From contig NZ_VFPB01000001.1 in NCBI RefSeq assembly GCF_006716465.1, positions 1,026,983 through 1,090,982 of the forward strand: 64,000 bases of DNA. Direction: 5' to 3'. Source of the DNA: Pseudoxanthomonas sp. 3HH-4 (lineage in GTDB: Bacteria > Pseudomonadota > Gammaproteobacteria > Xanthomonadales > Xanthomonadaceae). Position 1 is the first letter of the stretch, and the number at the start of each line of letters is the position of its first letter. The position numbers and the translations under genes were made by a program. A model generated the notes under the pieces. It searched no databases. It saw only the letters and a program-made list of their open reading frames with translations, and was not told the origin of the DNA. Shown here one piece after another: positions 18,438 through 27,719 of the stretch.

Positions 18438-19133
18438 TCAGGGCGCCAGGCGCGGCTGCAGCACCTGCTGGGTGACCGCCACGAAGTGGCAGACGCTGCC
18501 CGCGATCACGAAAAGATGCCAGATGGCATGCGAATAGCGGATCGATTCGCGGTGATAGAAGAAAGTGCCCAAGGTATAGAACAGGCCACCGGCCAGCATC
18601 CATCCCAGCGTCCATGGGTCGACGGAGGTCAGCAGCGGCTTGACCGCCACGACCACCAGCCAGCCCATCGCGATGTAGATGATGGTGGAGAGCAGCTTGA
18701 AGCGGCCGGTGTAGAAGAGCTTGAAGATCACCCCGGCAAGGGCGAGCGTCCAGATGGCCGTGAACAGTCCCCAGCCCCATGGGCCGCGCAGTCCGATCAG
18801 GGTGAATGGGGTGTAGGTGCCTGCGATCAGCAGGTAGATCGCGCAGTGGTCGAAGACCTTCAGCCGTCCCTTCGCTACCGGGTGCTGTATGGCGTGATAC
18901 AGCGTGGAGGCCGTGTAGAGCAGGAGCAGTGTCACGCCGAACACGATGGAGGCGCCCAGCTGCCAGCCGTCGCCATGGATGGCCGCCAGCGTGATCAGCA
19001 CCGCGCCGCCCGCGAGTGCGGCGACGGCACCCAGGCCGTGCGTCAGCGCGCTCGCGATCTCATCGCGGATGTCGATCAGGTGATCCGCCCGCTTGCGGGC
19101 GCGCAGGGACTTGAGGGGGGAGGAATCGGACAT
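18438..19133 (-). CDS. Hemolysin III / PAQR-type membrane protein
   Basis: 231 residues with seven predicted membrane helices. Family signatures: DEIASALTHGLGAVAALAGG near residue 27, TLLLLYTASTLYHAIQ, FDHCAIYLLIAGTYTPFTLI, and the C-terminal LGTFFYHRE...HAIWHLFVIAGSVCHFVAV. The conserved Ser, Asp and His residues of the PAQR zinc site (S...H, D-H, H...H) are all present. Bacterial members are linked to membrane lipid homeostasis; the hemolysin name is historical. Confidence 0.92.
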   Translation of the reverse strand: MSDSSPLKSLRARKRADHLIDIRDEIASALTHGLGAVAALAGGAVLITLAAIHGDGWQLGASIVFGVTLLLLYTASTLYHAIQHPVAKGRLKVFDHCAIYLLIAGTYTPFTLIGLRGPWGWGLFTAIWTLALAGVIFKLFYTGRFKLLSTIIYIAMGWLVVVAVKPLLTSVDPWTLGWMLAGGLFYTLGTFFYHRESIRYSHAIWHLFVIAGSVCHFVAVTQQVLQPRLAP

Positions 19134-19264
19134 GATGCAACGTTACCGCAACGCAGCACGCGGTGCATGGCGTTGCCGCGGGCGGTCAGCGCAGGGAAAG
19201 GCTTCCGGGGGTGGGGTGGGCAATGCGGGCGACATCGATGAACCTGCACGTCCATCGACGTCGA

Positions 19265-20881
19265 TCATCCCAGGTCCACGCTGTGCGCATGCTCGCGGGT
19301 GGCGAGGAACTGCACGTCCGGCGCGCGCTCCTGCGCCAATTGCAGGTTCACCCGCGTCGGCGCCAGGTAGACCAGCTGGCCCGCGGCATCCAGCGACAGG
19401 TTCATGGCGTTCTTGTCGCGGAACTCTTCCAGCTTCTTCGCGTTGTCGCAGCGGATCCAGCGGGCCGTGGCCACGCTGACGTTCTCGAATGACGCGTCCA
19501 CGCCGTACTCGTCCTTCAGGCGGTAGGCGACCACGTCGAACTGCAGCACGCCCACCGCGCCCAGGATCAGGTCGTTGCTCATCAGCGGGCGGAAGAACTG
19601 GGTGGCGCCTTCCTCCGACAGCTGCGCCAGGCCCTTCTGCAGCTGCTTGAGCTTGAGCGGGTCGCGCAGGCGCGCGCGGCGGAACAGTTCCGGCGCGAAG
19701 TTCGGGATGCCGGTGAACGACAGCGCCTCGCCTTCGGTGAAGGTATCGCCGATGGAGATGGTGCCGTGGTTGTGGATGCCGATCACGTCGCCAGGGTATG
19801 CCTCGGCGGCAATCTCGCGGTCGCTGGCCATTAAGGTCAGCGCGTTCGCCAGTTTCATCTCCTTGCCGCTGCGCACGTGGAAGGTCTTCATGCCGGCCTC
19901 GAAGCGTCCCGAACACACGCGCATGAACGCCACGCGATCGCGGTGCTGCGGGTCCATGTTGGCCTGGATCTTGAACACGAACCCGGTCAGCTTGTTCTCG
20001 TCCGGCTGCACTTCGCGCCCCGTGGTTTCGCGCGGCTGCGGCGACGGCGCATGCTCGACGAAGAAATCCAGCAGCGGCTGCACACCGAAGTTGTTGACGC
20101 CCGAGCCGAAGAACACCGGCGTCTGCTTGCCGTCCAGGTAGGCCTGCTTGTCGAACGGATGGCTGGCACCCTGCACCAGTTCCAGTTCATCGCGCAGCGA
20201 GGCCAGCATCTCGCTGCCGATACGCGCTTCCAGCTGCGGGTCGTCCAGCGAGGCGAAGATGGTGGAATCCTGGCGGGTGAAATTGCGGCCCGGTTCGTAC
20301 AGGTGCACTTCGCCGGTCAGCAGGTGCACCACGCCCTTCAGGCGCTGGCCCATGCCGATCGGCCAGGTCACCGGTGCGCACTGGATGCCCAGCACGCTTT
20401 CCACTTCATCCAGCAGGTCGATCGGGTCCTTGCCCTCGCGGTCCAGCTTGTTGATGAAGGTCATGATGGGCGTGTCGCGCAGGCGGCAGACTTCCATAAG
20501 CTTGATCGTCCGTTCCTCCACGCCCTTGGCCACGTCGATGACCATCAGCGCGCTGTCCACCGCGGTGAGCACGCGATAGGTGTCCTCGCCGAAGTCGGCG
20601 TGGCCGGGCGTATCGAGCAGGTTGACGATCTTGCCGTCGTACGGGAACTGCATCACCGACGAAGTCACCGAGATGCCGCGCTCCTTCTCCAGCGCCATCC
20701 AGTCGGACGTCGCATGGCGCGCGGCCTTGCGACCCTTGACCGAGCCTGCCATCTGGATCGCGCCGCCGAACAGCAGCAACTTTTCGGTCAGCGTGGTCTT
20801 GCCGGCGTCGGGGTGGGAGATGATGGCGAAGGTGCGGCGGCGCGCCGCTTCGGGGGCCACTGCGCTTTTCGGATCGGACAT
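19265..20881 (-). CDS. prfC: Peptide chain release factor 3
   Basis: 538 residues, the standard length of RF3, a translational GTPase that removes RF1/RF2 from the ribosome after termination. G1 [20 protein letters not shown] (about 21-40), switch I region [15 protein letters not shown]3 [15 protein letters not shown]4 [21 protein letters not shown]-terminal domains include the family sequences [18 protein letters not shown] and [18 protein letters not shown]. Confidence 0.97.
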   Translation of the reverse strand: MSDPKSAVAPEAARRRTFAIISHPDAGKTTLTEKLLLFGGAIQMAGSVKGRKAARHATSDWMALEKERGISVTSSVMQFPYDGKIVNLLDTPGHADFGEDTYRVLTAVDSALMVIDVAKGVEERTIKLMEVCRLRDTPIMTFINKLDREGKDPIDLLDEVESVLGIQCAPVTWPIGMGQRLKGVVHLLTGEVHLYEPGRNFTRQDSTIFASLDDPQLEARIGSEMLASLRDELELVQGASHPFDKQAYLDGKQTPVFFGSGVNNFGVQPLLDFFVEHAPSPQPRETTGREVQPDENKLTGFVFKIQANMDPQHRDRVAFMRVCSGRFEAGMKTFHVRSGKEMKLANALTLMASDREIAAEAYPGDVIGIHNHGTISIGDTFTEGEALSFTGIPNFAPELFRRARLRDPLKLKQLQKGLAQLSEEGATQFFRPLMSNDLILGAVGVLQFDVVAYRLKDEYGVDASFENVSVATARWIRCDNAKKLEEFRDKNAMNLSLDAAGQLVYLAPTRVNLQLAQERAPDVQFLATREHAHSVDLG

Positions 20882-20965
20882 GGGGCGGGTGCCCGGACGG
20901 GCACGGAGGAAGCGGGGAGGGGCGCGATTATAGCGGGGCGCGGGGGATGGATCGTCGGCGCCGGC

Positions 20966-21892
20966 TCAACGGCTGACCGGGAACTGCAACCGACCCAAGG
21001 GGCCGAACATCCGGAACGGCACCGATTCCAGCCGCATGCCGCGGTTGGCCTGCACCACGAAATGCAGGTGCGGTGCGGTGGAGAACCCCGTATTGCCCGA
21101 CAGTCCGATGTACTGGCCCTTGCGCACGTACTGGCCCACGCGCACCTGTGCGCCCTCCGCCTTGAGGTGTGCGTACAGCGCCATGCTGCCGTCCGAGTGC
21201 AGGATGCGGATGAAATTGGCGCGCCCGCCGTATTTCTCGCGGTTCAGCCCGGCCTTGTTGAAGTCGGATTCCACCTGCATCACCAGCCCTTCGCGGGCCG
21301 CCACGATCCGCGTGCCCTCGGGAACGGCGAAATCCACCGCGTGCAGGTTCTGTACGTCGCTGTGGCTGAACCGGCCACCGGGCCCCTGGTCCACGCGCAC
21401 GCGTCCGTAGTCGAACGGCAGGCGGTACTCGTAGTCCTGCGGAAGGCTGGTCGGGTCGCCGGGCATGCCGTCGAGGGTCAGTTCGAAATCGCCGCCCCGC
21501 AGCGGGTCCGTCACCCCGATGTCGGCCACCAGCACGCTGCTGCGCGCCGGGACCACGGCGCGGGCGGGCAACGCCGGCACGCTGCGTACGTCACGCTGGC
21601 GACGGAAGCCGAGCTGCACTTCCACCGGCCCATGCATCAGGTTGTCGGCCCAGGCCTGGTAGCGCAGGCCCTGCTTTTCCAGCCGCAGGCGCACCAGTGC
21701 ACTGGGCGGATTCCGGAACCGCATGACGTCCAGGCTGCTGTCCGCCAACTGGTCGGGCGGCGGGGGCTGGTCGCCGTACTGCGTATAGCCCTGCTTGTCC
21801 TTCCAGCGGTACAGGCGGGCCGCGTGGACGTCGCCGGCGCTGGCAACCAGCACGGCGACGCCGCAGGCCAGGGCCAGTAGGCGTGCGCTCAC
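20966..21892 (-). CDS. Secreted M23 metallopeptidase with N-terminal DUF4124
   Basis: 308 residues. Signal peptide (ends AGDVHAA), then DUF4124 (RLYRWKDKQGYTQYGDQPPP), a beta-rich linker, and an M23/LytM domain with HAVDFAVPEGTRIVAAREG (metal site H-x3-D) and APHLHFVVQ (H-x-H); SDGSMALYAHLKAEGAQVRV lies between. All expected zinc ligands are present, so it should be an active peptidoglycan endopeptidase rather than an EnvC-type activator. The start overlaps the preceding lipoprotein gene by 4 nt (ATGA). Confidence 0.9.
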   Translation of the reverse strand: MSARLLALACGVAVLVASAGDVHAARLYRWKDKQGYTQYGDQPPPPDQLADSSLDVMRFRNPPSALVRLRLEKQGLRYQAWADNLMHGPVEVQLGFRRQRDVRSVPALPARAVVPARSSVLVADIGVTDPLRGGDFELTLDGMPGDPTSLPQDYEYRLPFDYGRVRVDQGPGGRFSHSDVQNLHAVDFAVPEGTRIVAAREGLVMQVESDFNKAGLNREKYGGRANFIRILHSDGSMALYAHLKAEGAQVRVGQYVRKGQYIGLSGNTGFSTAPHLHFVVQANRGMRLESVPFRMFGPLGRLQFPVSR

Positions 21893-22980
21893 CGTGGGCA
21901 GTCGCCCTGCAGGTCGAGTGCGCGGGCGATGTCGCGCAGGTCGAACGCGGCCAGCGACACGTCGTTATGCAAGGCGAACAGGGCGCCGGCCGGGAAACGC
22001 GCCGTGGGCATCGCGTACACGGTCTCGCCATCGGTGTTGGACGTGACCTTGCCGGAGAACACGCCGGCGGGGGCCAGCGTGGCGCGGTCGAACACGCGGA
22101 AGCGGGTCGGGGTCAGCTGGTCCACCGCCACCCAGTAACCGGCGTCCGCGCTGCATGCCCACAGCGTGATGCCTTCGGCATCGGCGTCGAAGGTGGCCAG
22201 GCTGCGGCCGTTGTAGTGGCCGGCCAGCGTGTAGTCGCGCAGCGTGGAGCCGACACGCCGGTCTTCCTCGGCGATCAGCAGGCGCCCGTGTGCCGGGTCG
22301 CCGGCGATCGATTCGACCATGCGCAGCGCGCCCGCTGCGCCCGTATCACCGAACTGGCCCAGCAGCCGGGTCTCCAGCTTGCCCCCTTCCTCGACGCGCA
22401 CCTGGAATCGCTTCACGCGACCCACCAGTTCCTCCATCGGAGGCAGTTTCATGGTGCGGAAATCGGCCATGAAACTGTCGGTGACGAACAGCTCCAGTTC
22501 GCCCGGTGCGGTTTCGTGCACCCATAGACCGTACGGTGCACGCAGCACATCAGCACCGAAGGCGCCCAGCGGTGCGAATTCGGGCAGCCGGAACGCCTGC
22601 ACGCGGTGGTTGTCGCGTTCGGCCACGAACAGCAGGTCGCCGAACACCGCGATGCCGTTGGGACGGTTGAACTGGCCCACCGCGTCGCCGGACGCGCCGA
22701 CCGTACGCAGGCGCTGGCCGGTGTCCGCGTCGTAGATGGCGAGGTGGTGGGTGGCCTTGGCCGTGGCGATCAGCCAGACCTGGCCGTCCTCGGTCGGCCA
22801 CGCCACGAGCGAATCCAACTCGTTGCCGGCCACGGGCTCGGACACCCAGGCCTCGGGAATGATGGCGTCCGCGGCGGTCTTGGGCGGCGGTGCAGGTGGG
22901 GTGGAGGTGTGCAGGGGGGCGGTGGAGCAGGCGGCCAGCAGCACCGCACAGAGACCGCCCAGGAGGCAATTCCGGGTCAT
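21889..22980 (-). CDS. Beta-propeller phytase-like lipoprotein
   Basis: 363 residues. Lipoprotein signal LGGLCAVLLAACSTAP with the lipobox Cys at 18. The mature protein has propeller-like repeats: FNRPNGIAVFGDLLFVAERD, GRLLIAEEDRRVG and DADAEGITLWACSADAGYWVAVDQ. The last two resemble the calcium- and phosphate-binding blocks of beta-propeller phytases (AEED, AEG.T.., G.W...DQ). A phosphate-scavenging phosphoesterase on the outer membrane is therefore likely, but the N-terminal DDPAIW-type block is altered (EAWVSEPVAGNELDSLVAW), so activity should not be assumed. Coupled to the M23 peptidase by ATGA. Confidence 0.65.
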   Translation of the reverse strand: MTRNCLLGGLCAVLLAACSTAPLHTSTPPAPPPKTAADAIIPEAWVSEPVAGNELDSLVAWPTEDGQVWLIATAKATHHLAIYDADTGQRLRTVGASGDAVGQFNRPNGIAVFGDLLFVAERDNHRVQAFRLPEFAPLGAFGADVLRAPYGLWVHETAPGELELFVTDSFMADFRTMKLPPMEELVGRVKRFQVRVEEGGKLETRLLGQFGDTGAAGALRMVESIAGDPAHGRLLIAEEDRRVGSTLRDYTLAGHYNGRSLATFDADAEGITLWACSADAGYWVAVDQLTPTRFRVFDRATLAPAGVFSGKVTSNTDGETVYAMPTARFPAGALFALHNDVSLAAFDLRDIARALDLQGDCPR

Positions 22981-23060
22981 GTTGTGAATTATGCGTTATC
23001 GCTGTGACGGCTGGCAGAGAGACGAGCGTCAAATTTCATCGCTTCATCCGAATAAAGCGA

Positions 23061-23089
23061 TTGACATCGACGGAAACCGGCGGCAGAGT
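23061..23089 (+). promoter_or_regulatory. Candidate promoter of the met operon
   Basis: TTGACA (23061-23066), 17-nt spacer and a poor -10 CAGAGT (23084-23089). It would start transcription at about 23096, exactly at the first P1 base of the riboswitch. The -35 is perfect, the -10 weak, so moderate confidence. Confidence 0.45.
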
Positions 23090-23095
23090 GGCGCC

Positions 23096-23208
23096 ACCAT
23101 CGAGACCGGCAGAGGGACAGGCCCGAAGAAGCCGGGGCAGCCAGCGACGCGCAAGCGCCGTGTAGGTGCCAAATCCTGCGGGGACCTCAGCGTCTGCCGG
23201 AAGATGGT
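23096..23208 (+). promoter_or_regulatory. SAM-I (S-box) riboswitch upstream of metX
   Basis: The S-box consensus core is readable: AGAGGGACAGGCCC, then GAAGCCGGGGCAGCC (23123 to 23142), and GGTGCCAAATCCTGC in the second half (23165-23179). A closing P1 helix can be drawn between ACCATC (23096-23101) and GATGGT (23203-23208), followed by the typical GAGA in J1/2. SAM-I aptamers bind S-adenosylmethionine and shut off methionine synthesis genes, which fits the operon below. No hairpin plus T-run follows, so control is probably translational: CGGTGG (23253-23258) can pair with CCACCG (23287-23292) just before the metX start. Confidence 0.88.
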
Positions 23209-23301
23209 TCGTACCGTGTCCTCAGCACGGCGAACGCGAGCTCCGCGAAGCTCGGTGGTGCAGTCCCGTCCCGCAAGGGATCACGCCCACCGGATGCCGC
23301 C

Positions 23302-24348
23302 ATGAGTTTCGTCAGTCCTTCACTTCATCGTCTTGCCGAACCTTCGTCGATCGATGGCCTCCCGCTGTCGTCCACGCAGGATGACGTGCCTCGCGCCGTT
23401 CGCGGCGAAGTGGTGGTGGAACTGGCCATGCGCCACGCCGGCACGCGCGCGGTGACGCTGCGCTACGAACTGCAGGGAACGGTGGGCGCACCGGTGGTGT
23501 TCGTCGCCGGCGGTATTTCCGCGCACCGGCACCTGACCGCCAGCCACGTGTTCCCCGAAAGCGGCTGGTTGAACGACCTGGTCGGCGCCGGCCGAGCGCT
23601 GGATCCGGCGCAGCGTCAGTTGCTTGCTTTCGATTTCGTCGGTGCCGATGGCCGCCTCGACGCCCCCATCGATACCGCTGACCAGGCCGACGCCATCGCC
23701 AAGCTGCTGGCGGCGCTCGGCATCGCGCGCCTGGAAGCCTTGGTCGGTTACTCATACGGCGCACTGGTCGGCCTGCAGTTCGCCACCCGCCATCCCGAAC
23801 GCTTGAATAAGCTGGTCGCCGTCAGTGGTGCCCATCGCGCGCATCCGTATGCGGCCGCCTGGCGCGCCCTGCAGCGGCGGGCCGTCACGCTGGGGCAGCT
23901 GCAATGCGCCGACGCGCAGGGCCTGTCGCTGGCACGCCAGTTCGCCATGCTCAGCTACCGCACGCCGGAGGAATTCGGCGAGCGCTTCGACAGCGCGCCC
24001 GAGATCGTCAACGGCCGCGTGCGCGTGGCCGCCGAGGACTATCTGGATGCCGCCGGCGCGCAATACGTCGCGCGCACGCCGGTGACCGCTTACGTGCGCC
24101 TGTCCGAATCCATCGACCTGCACCGCGTCGATCCCGCCGACGTGCGCGTGCCCACACTGGTGGTCGCGGTGGAAGGCGACCGCCTGGTGCCGCTGTCCGA
24201 TTCCGTGGCGCTGGTGGAAGGGCTCGGCACGCTGGGCCAGCTGCGCGTGCTGCGCTCGCCTTATGGCCACGACGCCTTCCTGAAAGAAACCGATCGCATC
24301 GATTCCATCCTCACCTCGGCCCTGCGCGCCGCCGGAGACCTCGCATGA
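23302..24348 (+). CDS. metX: Homoserine O-acyltransferase (MetX family)
   Basis: 348 residues, alpha/beta-hydrolase fold. It activates L-homoserine as an O-acyl ester (acetyl or succinyl) for methionine synthesis. Nucleophile S151 in ALVGYSYGALVGLQFATRHP, catalytic His323 in SPYGHDAFLKETDRI, acidic residue in VVAVEGDRLVPL. Also VFVAGGISAHRH, the oxyanion-side segment. Shorter than the typical 370-380-residue MetX and of the branch often annotated as succinyltransferase; acyl specificity cannot be fixed by eye. First gene of the riboswitch-controlled operon; the stop overlaps metB (ATGA). Confidence 0.9.
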   Translation: MSFVSPSLHRLAEPSSIDGLPLSSTQDDVPRAVRGEVVVELAMRHAGTRAVTLRYELQGTVGAPVVFVAGGISAHRHLTASHVFPESGWLNDLVGAGRALDPAQRQLLAFDFVGADGRLDAPIDTADQADAIAKLLAALGIARLEALVGYSYGALVGLQFATRHPERLNKLVAVSGAHRAHPYAAAWRALQRRAVTLGQLQCADAQGLSLARQFAMLSYRTPEEFGERFDSAPEIVNGRVRVAAEDYLDAAGAQYVARTPVTAYVRLSESIDLHRVDPADVRVPTLVVAVEGDRLVPLSDSVALVEGLGTLGQLRVLRSPYGHDAFLKETDRIDSILTSALRAAGDLA

Positions 24349-25568
24349 GCAGCTTCATCCCCACCGACGCCGACGCCACCTGTCGTCCCGCCACCGCCGC
24401 CGTGCGCGCCGGCATCGACCGAGATACCGCCTACGGCGCCGTCACGCCGCCCATCGTGCTGTCGTCCAACTTCAGCTTTGCCGGCTTCGCCCAGAAGCGC
24501 GAGTACGACTACACCCGCAGCGGCAATCCAACCCGCGACCTGCTGGCCGAAGCGCTTGCTGAACTCGAGGGTGGCGCGGGCGCCGTGATCACCGCGACCG
24601 GCATGGGTGCGATCACGCTGGTGCTGAATGCGCTGCTGGAGCCGGGCGATCGCCTGGTGGTGCCGCATGATGCCTACGGTGGCAGCTGGCGCCTGTTCAA
24701 CGCGCTGGCGAAGAAGGGCCACTTCGAGCTGATCACCGCGGACCTGACCGATCCGCGCTCGCTGGCCGATGCGTTGGCGCAGTCGCCAAAGCTGGTGCTG
24801 ATCGAGACGCCGTCCAACCCGCTGTTGCGCATCACCGATCTGCGCTTCGTCATCGACGCCGCGCACAAGGCCGGCGCGCGCACGGTGGTGGACAACACCT
24901 TCCTGTCGCCGGCGCTGCAGACGCCGATCGCGTTCGGCGCCGACGTCGTGCTGCATTCCACCACCAAGTACATCAACGGTCACAGCGACGTGGTCGGTGG
25001 CGCGGTGGTGGCGCGCGATGCGGACACCCACCAGCAACTGGTGTGGTGGGCGAATGCGCTGGGCCTGACCGGCTCGCCGTTCGACAGCTTCCTGACCCTG
25101 CGCGGCCTGCGCACGCTGGATGCCCGCCTGCGCGTGCACCAGGAGAATGCCGATGCCATCGCCGCCCTGCTGGATGGGCATTCGGTGGTGTCGAAGGTGT
25201 ACTTCCCGGGCTTGGCGACGCATCCGGGGCATGCGGTCGCCGCGCGGCAGCAGAAGGGTTTCGGCGCCATGCTGAGCGTCGAGCTCGAGGGCGGCGAAGA
25301 AGCCGTGCGCGCGTTCGTCGAAGGCCTGCGCTACTTCACCCTGGCCGAATCGCTGGGCGGTGTGGAAAGCCTGGTCGCGCATCCGGCGACGATGACGCAC
25401 GCGGCGATGACGCCGGAAGCGCGCGCCAAGGCGGGCATCTCCGACGGCCTGCTGCGCCTGTCGGTGGGCATCGAATCCACCGACGACCTGCTGGCCGACA
25501 TCGGTGCCGCCCTGGCGCGGGCCGAAGCCGTGGTCGCCGAGTCCAAACGCAAGCTCGCCGACGCATGA
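24345..25568 (+). CDS. metB: Cystathionine gamma-synthase / PLP sulfhydrylase
   Basis: 407 residues from the ATG at 24345. Cys/Met-metabolism PLP enzyme: SGNPTRDLLAEALAELEGG, the phosphate/ring contacts ATGMGAITLVLNALLEPGD and ETPSNPLLRITD, PLP aspartate in VVDNTFLSPALQ, Schiff-base Lys208 in LHSTTKYINGHSDVVGG, and SLGGVESLVAHPATMTHA near the C-terminus. It joins an O-acylhomoserine with cysteine to give cystathionine. Coupled by 4-nt overlaps to metX and to the homoserine dehydrogenase gene, so all three are translated from one message. Confidence 0.93.
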   Translation: MSSFIPTDADATCRPATAAVRAGIDRDTAYGAVTPPIVLSSNFSFAGFAQKREYDYTRSGNPTRDLLAEALAELEGGAGAVITATGMGAITLVLNALLEPGDRLVVPHDAYGGSWRLFNALAKKGHFELITADLTDPRSLADALAQSPKLVLIETPSNPLLRITDLRFVIDAAHKAGARTVVDNTFLSPALQTPIAFGADVVLHSTTKYINGHSDVVGGAVVARDADTHQQLVWWANALGLTGSPFDSFLTLRGLRTLDARLRVHQENADAIAALLDGHSVVSKVYFPGLATHPGHAVAARQQKGFGAMLSVELEGGEEAVRAFVEGLRYFTLAESLGGVESLVAHPATMTHAAMTPEARAKAGISDGLLRLSVGIESTDDLLADIGAALARAEAVVAESKRKLADA

Positions 25569-26641
25569 GCACCGTCGTCCGGCTGGCGACCGCGCCGCGT
25601 GCCGCACCGAAACTGGCGCTGCTGGGCACGGGCGTGGTGGGCAGTGCGTTCGTCGCGCGCTACCAGCGCCTGCAGGCGCATGCATTGCCGGTGCCGACAT
25701 TGGCGTGGCTGGCCAATTCGCGTGCCCTGCAGCCCTGCGACGTGTCTGCACGTCAGGCGCTGGACGACGCCAACCAGGCCGTCGCCCGCACGAACGAGCT
25801 GCCTCCCTGGGCCGAAGGTGAAGCGTTGCGTGCCGGCGATATCGTGGTGGATGCCACCGCCAGCGAAACGGTCGCCGACTGGCATGCGGAATGGCTGTCG
25901 CGCGGAGTGCACGTGGTGACGGCCAACAAGCTGGGAAGCGGCAGCTCGCTGCCGCGCGCGCAGGCCATCGCACGTGCACGAGCGGATTCCGGCGCGCAGT
26001 ACGGCGATGCCGCCACCGTCGGCGCGGGACTGCCGCTGCTGCGCAGCCTGCGCGCACTGGTGGCCGGTGGCGACCGCATCCATCGCGTCGAAGGCGTGTT
26101 GTCCGGTTCGCTGGCGTGGCTGTTCAACCAGTACGACGGCATGCGCGCATTCTCCGGCTTCGTCCGCCAGGCGCGACAGGCCGGCTTCACCGAGCCCGAT
26201 CCGCGCCTGGACCTGTCCGGCGAGGACGTGCGCCGCAAGCTACTGATCCTGGCGCGTGCGGCGGGGTTCCCGCTGCACGCCGAAGACGTGCGGGTGGATT
26301 CGCTGGTGCCGGCAGAGCTCGCGGCGTTGCCGCTGGCCGACCTGGACGCCGCACTGGTCCAGCTGGATGCGTCGCTGGCGACGCGTTTCAAGGACGCCTA
26401 CCGGAATGGCGCGCGCTTGCGCTTCCTGGGTCGCTTCGATGCCGAGCGTGCCAGCGTCGGCCTGCAGGCCCTGCCGGTCGATCATCCGCTGTGCGGCGGT
26501 GGCGGCACCGACAACCGCGTGGCGATCTATAGCGACCGCTACGCCGAGCAACCGCTGGTGGTGCAGGGTCCGGGCGCTGGCGCGGACGTCACCGCGGCGG
26601 CGTTGCTGGATGACGTGCTGGCGATCTCGCAGGCGGCGTAG
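25565..26641 (+). CDS. hom: Homoserine dehydrogenase
   Basis: 358 residues. NAD(P)-binding LALLGTGVVGSAFVARY (GTGVVG at 21-26), VTANKLGSG, and the family signature AATVGAGLPLLRSLRALVAGGD...VLSGSLAWLFNQYDG, plus DPRLDLSGEDVRRKLLILAR. It reduces aspartate semialdehyde to homoserine, the substrate of metX. No aspartokinase or ACT domain, so control here comes from the SAM riboswitch rather than threonine feedback through this protein (inference). Start overlaps the metB stop (ATGA). Confidence 0.93.
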   Translation: MSTVVRLATAPRAAPKLALLGTGVVGSAFVARYQRLQAHALPVPTLAWLANSRALQPCDVSARQALDDANQAVARTNELPPWAEGEALRAGDIVVDATASETVADWHAEWLSRGVHVVTANKLGSGSSLPRAQAIARARADSGAQYGDAATVGAGLPLLRSLRALVAGGDRIHRVEGVLSGSLAWLFNQYDGMRAFSGFVRQARQAGFTEPDPRLDLSGEDVRRKLLILARAAGFPLHAEDVRVDSLVPAELAALPLADLDAALVQLDASLATRFKDAYRNGARLRFLGRFDAERASVGLQALPVDHPLCGGGGTDNRVAIYSDRYAEQPLVVQGPGAGADVTAAALLDDVLAISQAA

Positions 26642-26656
26642 TCGCTTCGGGGCGCG

Positions 26657-27664
26657 TCAGGGTTTCAAAGCGGCCAGTAACGCGGCGTTGAAGCGCGCTG
26701 GGGCTTCCACCTGGGGTGAGTGCCCCAGGTCGTCGAACTCGACCAGCTTCGCGCCGGGGATCGCAGCGGCTGCCCGCTTGCCTAGCGCTGGATAGTCACC
26801 CAGCCGTTTCGCCAGTTCGGGCGAGGCCAGATCCTTGCCGATGGCGGTGCGGTCCTTCTGACCGATGAAGAGAGTTGTGGGTACGGCGATCCGCGGAAAT
26901 TCGTGGACGACAGGCTGGTTGAACACCATGTCAGAGGTCAGCGCCTGGCTCCAGGCCACTGCCGCCTTGCCTTCGCCCGCGTACATGCCGCCGAGCATCT
27001 GTACCCAGCGCTCATACTCAGGCTTCCACTTGTCGCCGTAATACACGGTGCGCTGGTAGTCGCGGATGCTGTCGAACGAGGTCTTCAGCTCGCGCGCGTA
27101 CCAGGCGTCGATGCTCCGCCATGGCACGCCATTGGCCTTCCAGTCTTCCAGCCCGATCGGATTGATCAGCACCAGCTGCTGCGTGGCCTGCGGATACTGC
27201 AGCGCATAGCGGGTGGCCAGCATGCCGCCCATCGAATGGCCCACGATCACCGCACGGTCGATGCCGAGATGCTCCAGCAGCGCATGCGTGTTGGCAGCCA
27301 ACTGGTCGAACGAGTACTGGTAGCGTTGCGGCTTGTCCGACTTGCAGAAACCGATCTGGTCCGGCGCGACGACGCGATAGCCCGCTTGCGCCAGTGCGGT
27401 GATCGCCGACTCCCACGTGGCGGCGCAGAAGTTCTTGCCGTGCATCAACACGACGGTGTGGCCATTCGGCGTGGCGGGCGCGACATCGAGATAGGCCATC
27501 TCAAGCGACTGTGCCTGCGACACGAGTGCGAAGGTCCGCACCGGATGCGGGTAGTCGAACCCCTCAAGCCGTGCGCCGTGGTGGGGCAGTGTTCCGGCAT
27601 GCGCGGACGAGAGCGAGGCGAGGGCCATCGCCAGCGTGGCCAGCTTCCAGCGAGCAGTCTTCAT
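26657..27664 (-). CDS. Secreted alpha/beta-hydrolase
   Basis: 335 residues from the ATG at 27664; this start gives a good signal peptide (MKTARWKLATLAMALASLSSAHA), which an upstream start would bury. Hydrolase signatures: TVVLMHGKNFCAATWES (oxyanion region), VIVGHSMGGMLATRYAL with nucleophile Ser, IGQKDRTAIGKD with the acidic residue, and FDDLGHSPQVEAP with the His. The substrate is not predictable. Convergent with the homoserine dehydrogenase gene; transcribed away from the sensor at 27720. Confidence 0.88.
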   Translation of the reverse strand: MKTARWKLATLAMALASLSSAHAGTLPHHGARLEGFDYPHPVRTFALVSQAQSLEMAYLDVAPATPNGHTVVLMHGKNFCAATWESAITALAQAGYRVVAPDQIGFCKSDKPQRYQYSFDQLAANTHALLEHLGIDRAVIVGHSMGGMLATRYALQYPQATQQLVLINPIGLEDWKANGVPWRSIDAWYARELKTSFDSIRDYQRTVYYGDKWKPEYERWVQMLGGMYAGEGKAAVAWSQALTSDMVFNQPVVHEFPRIAVPTTLFIGQKDRTAIGKDLASPELAKRLGDYPALGKRAAAAIPGAKLVEFDDLGHSPQVEAPARFNAALLAALKP

Positions 27665-27719
27665 GCAAGGGTTCCGCAACGTGGCGTGACAGCGTATCGC
27701 GGATGCCCTCCGGACGACG

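Noticed and set aside
23904..24344. Upstream extension of the cystathionine synthase gene
   Set aside because: Overlaps metX in another frame and is arginine-rich; the ATG at 24345 gives the normal enzyme start and an ATGA overlap.
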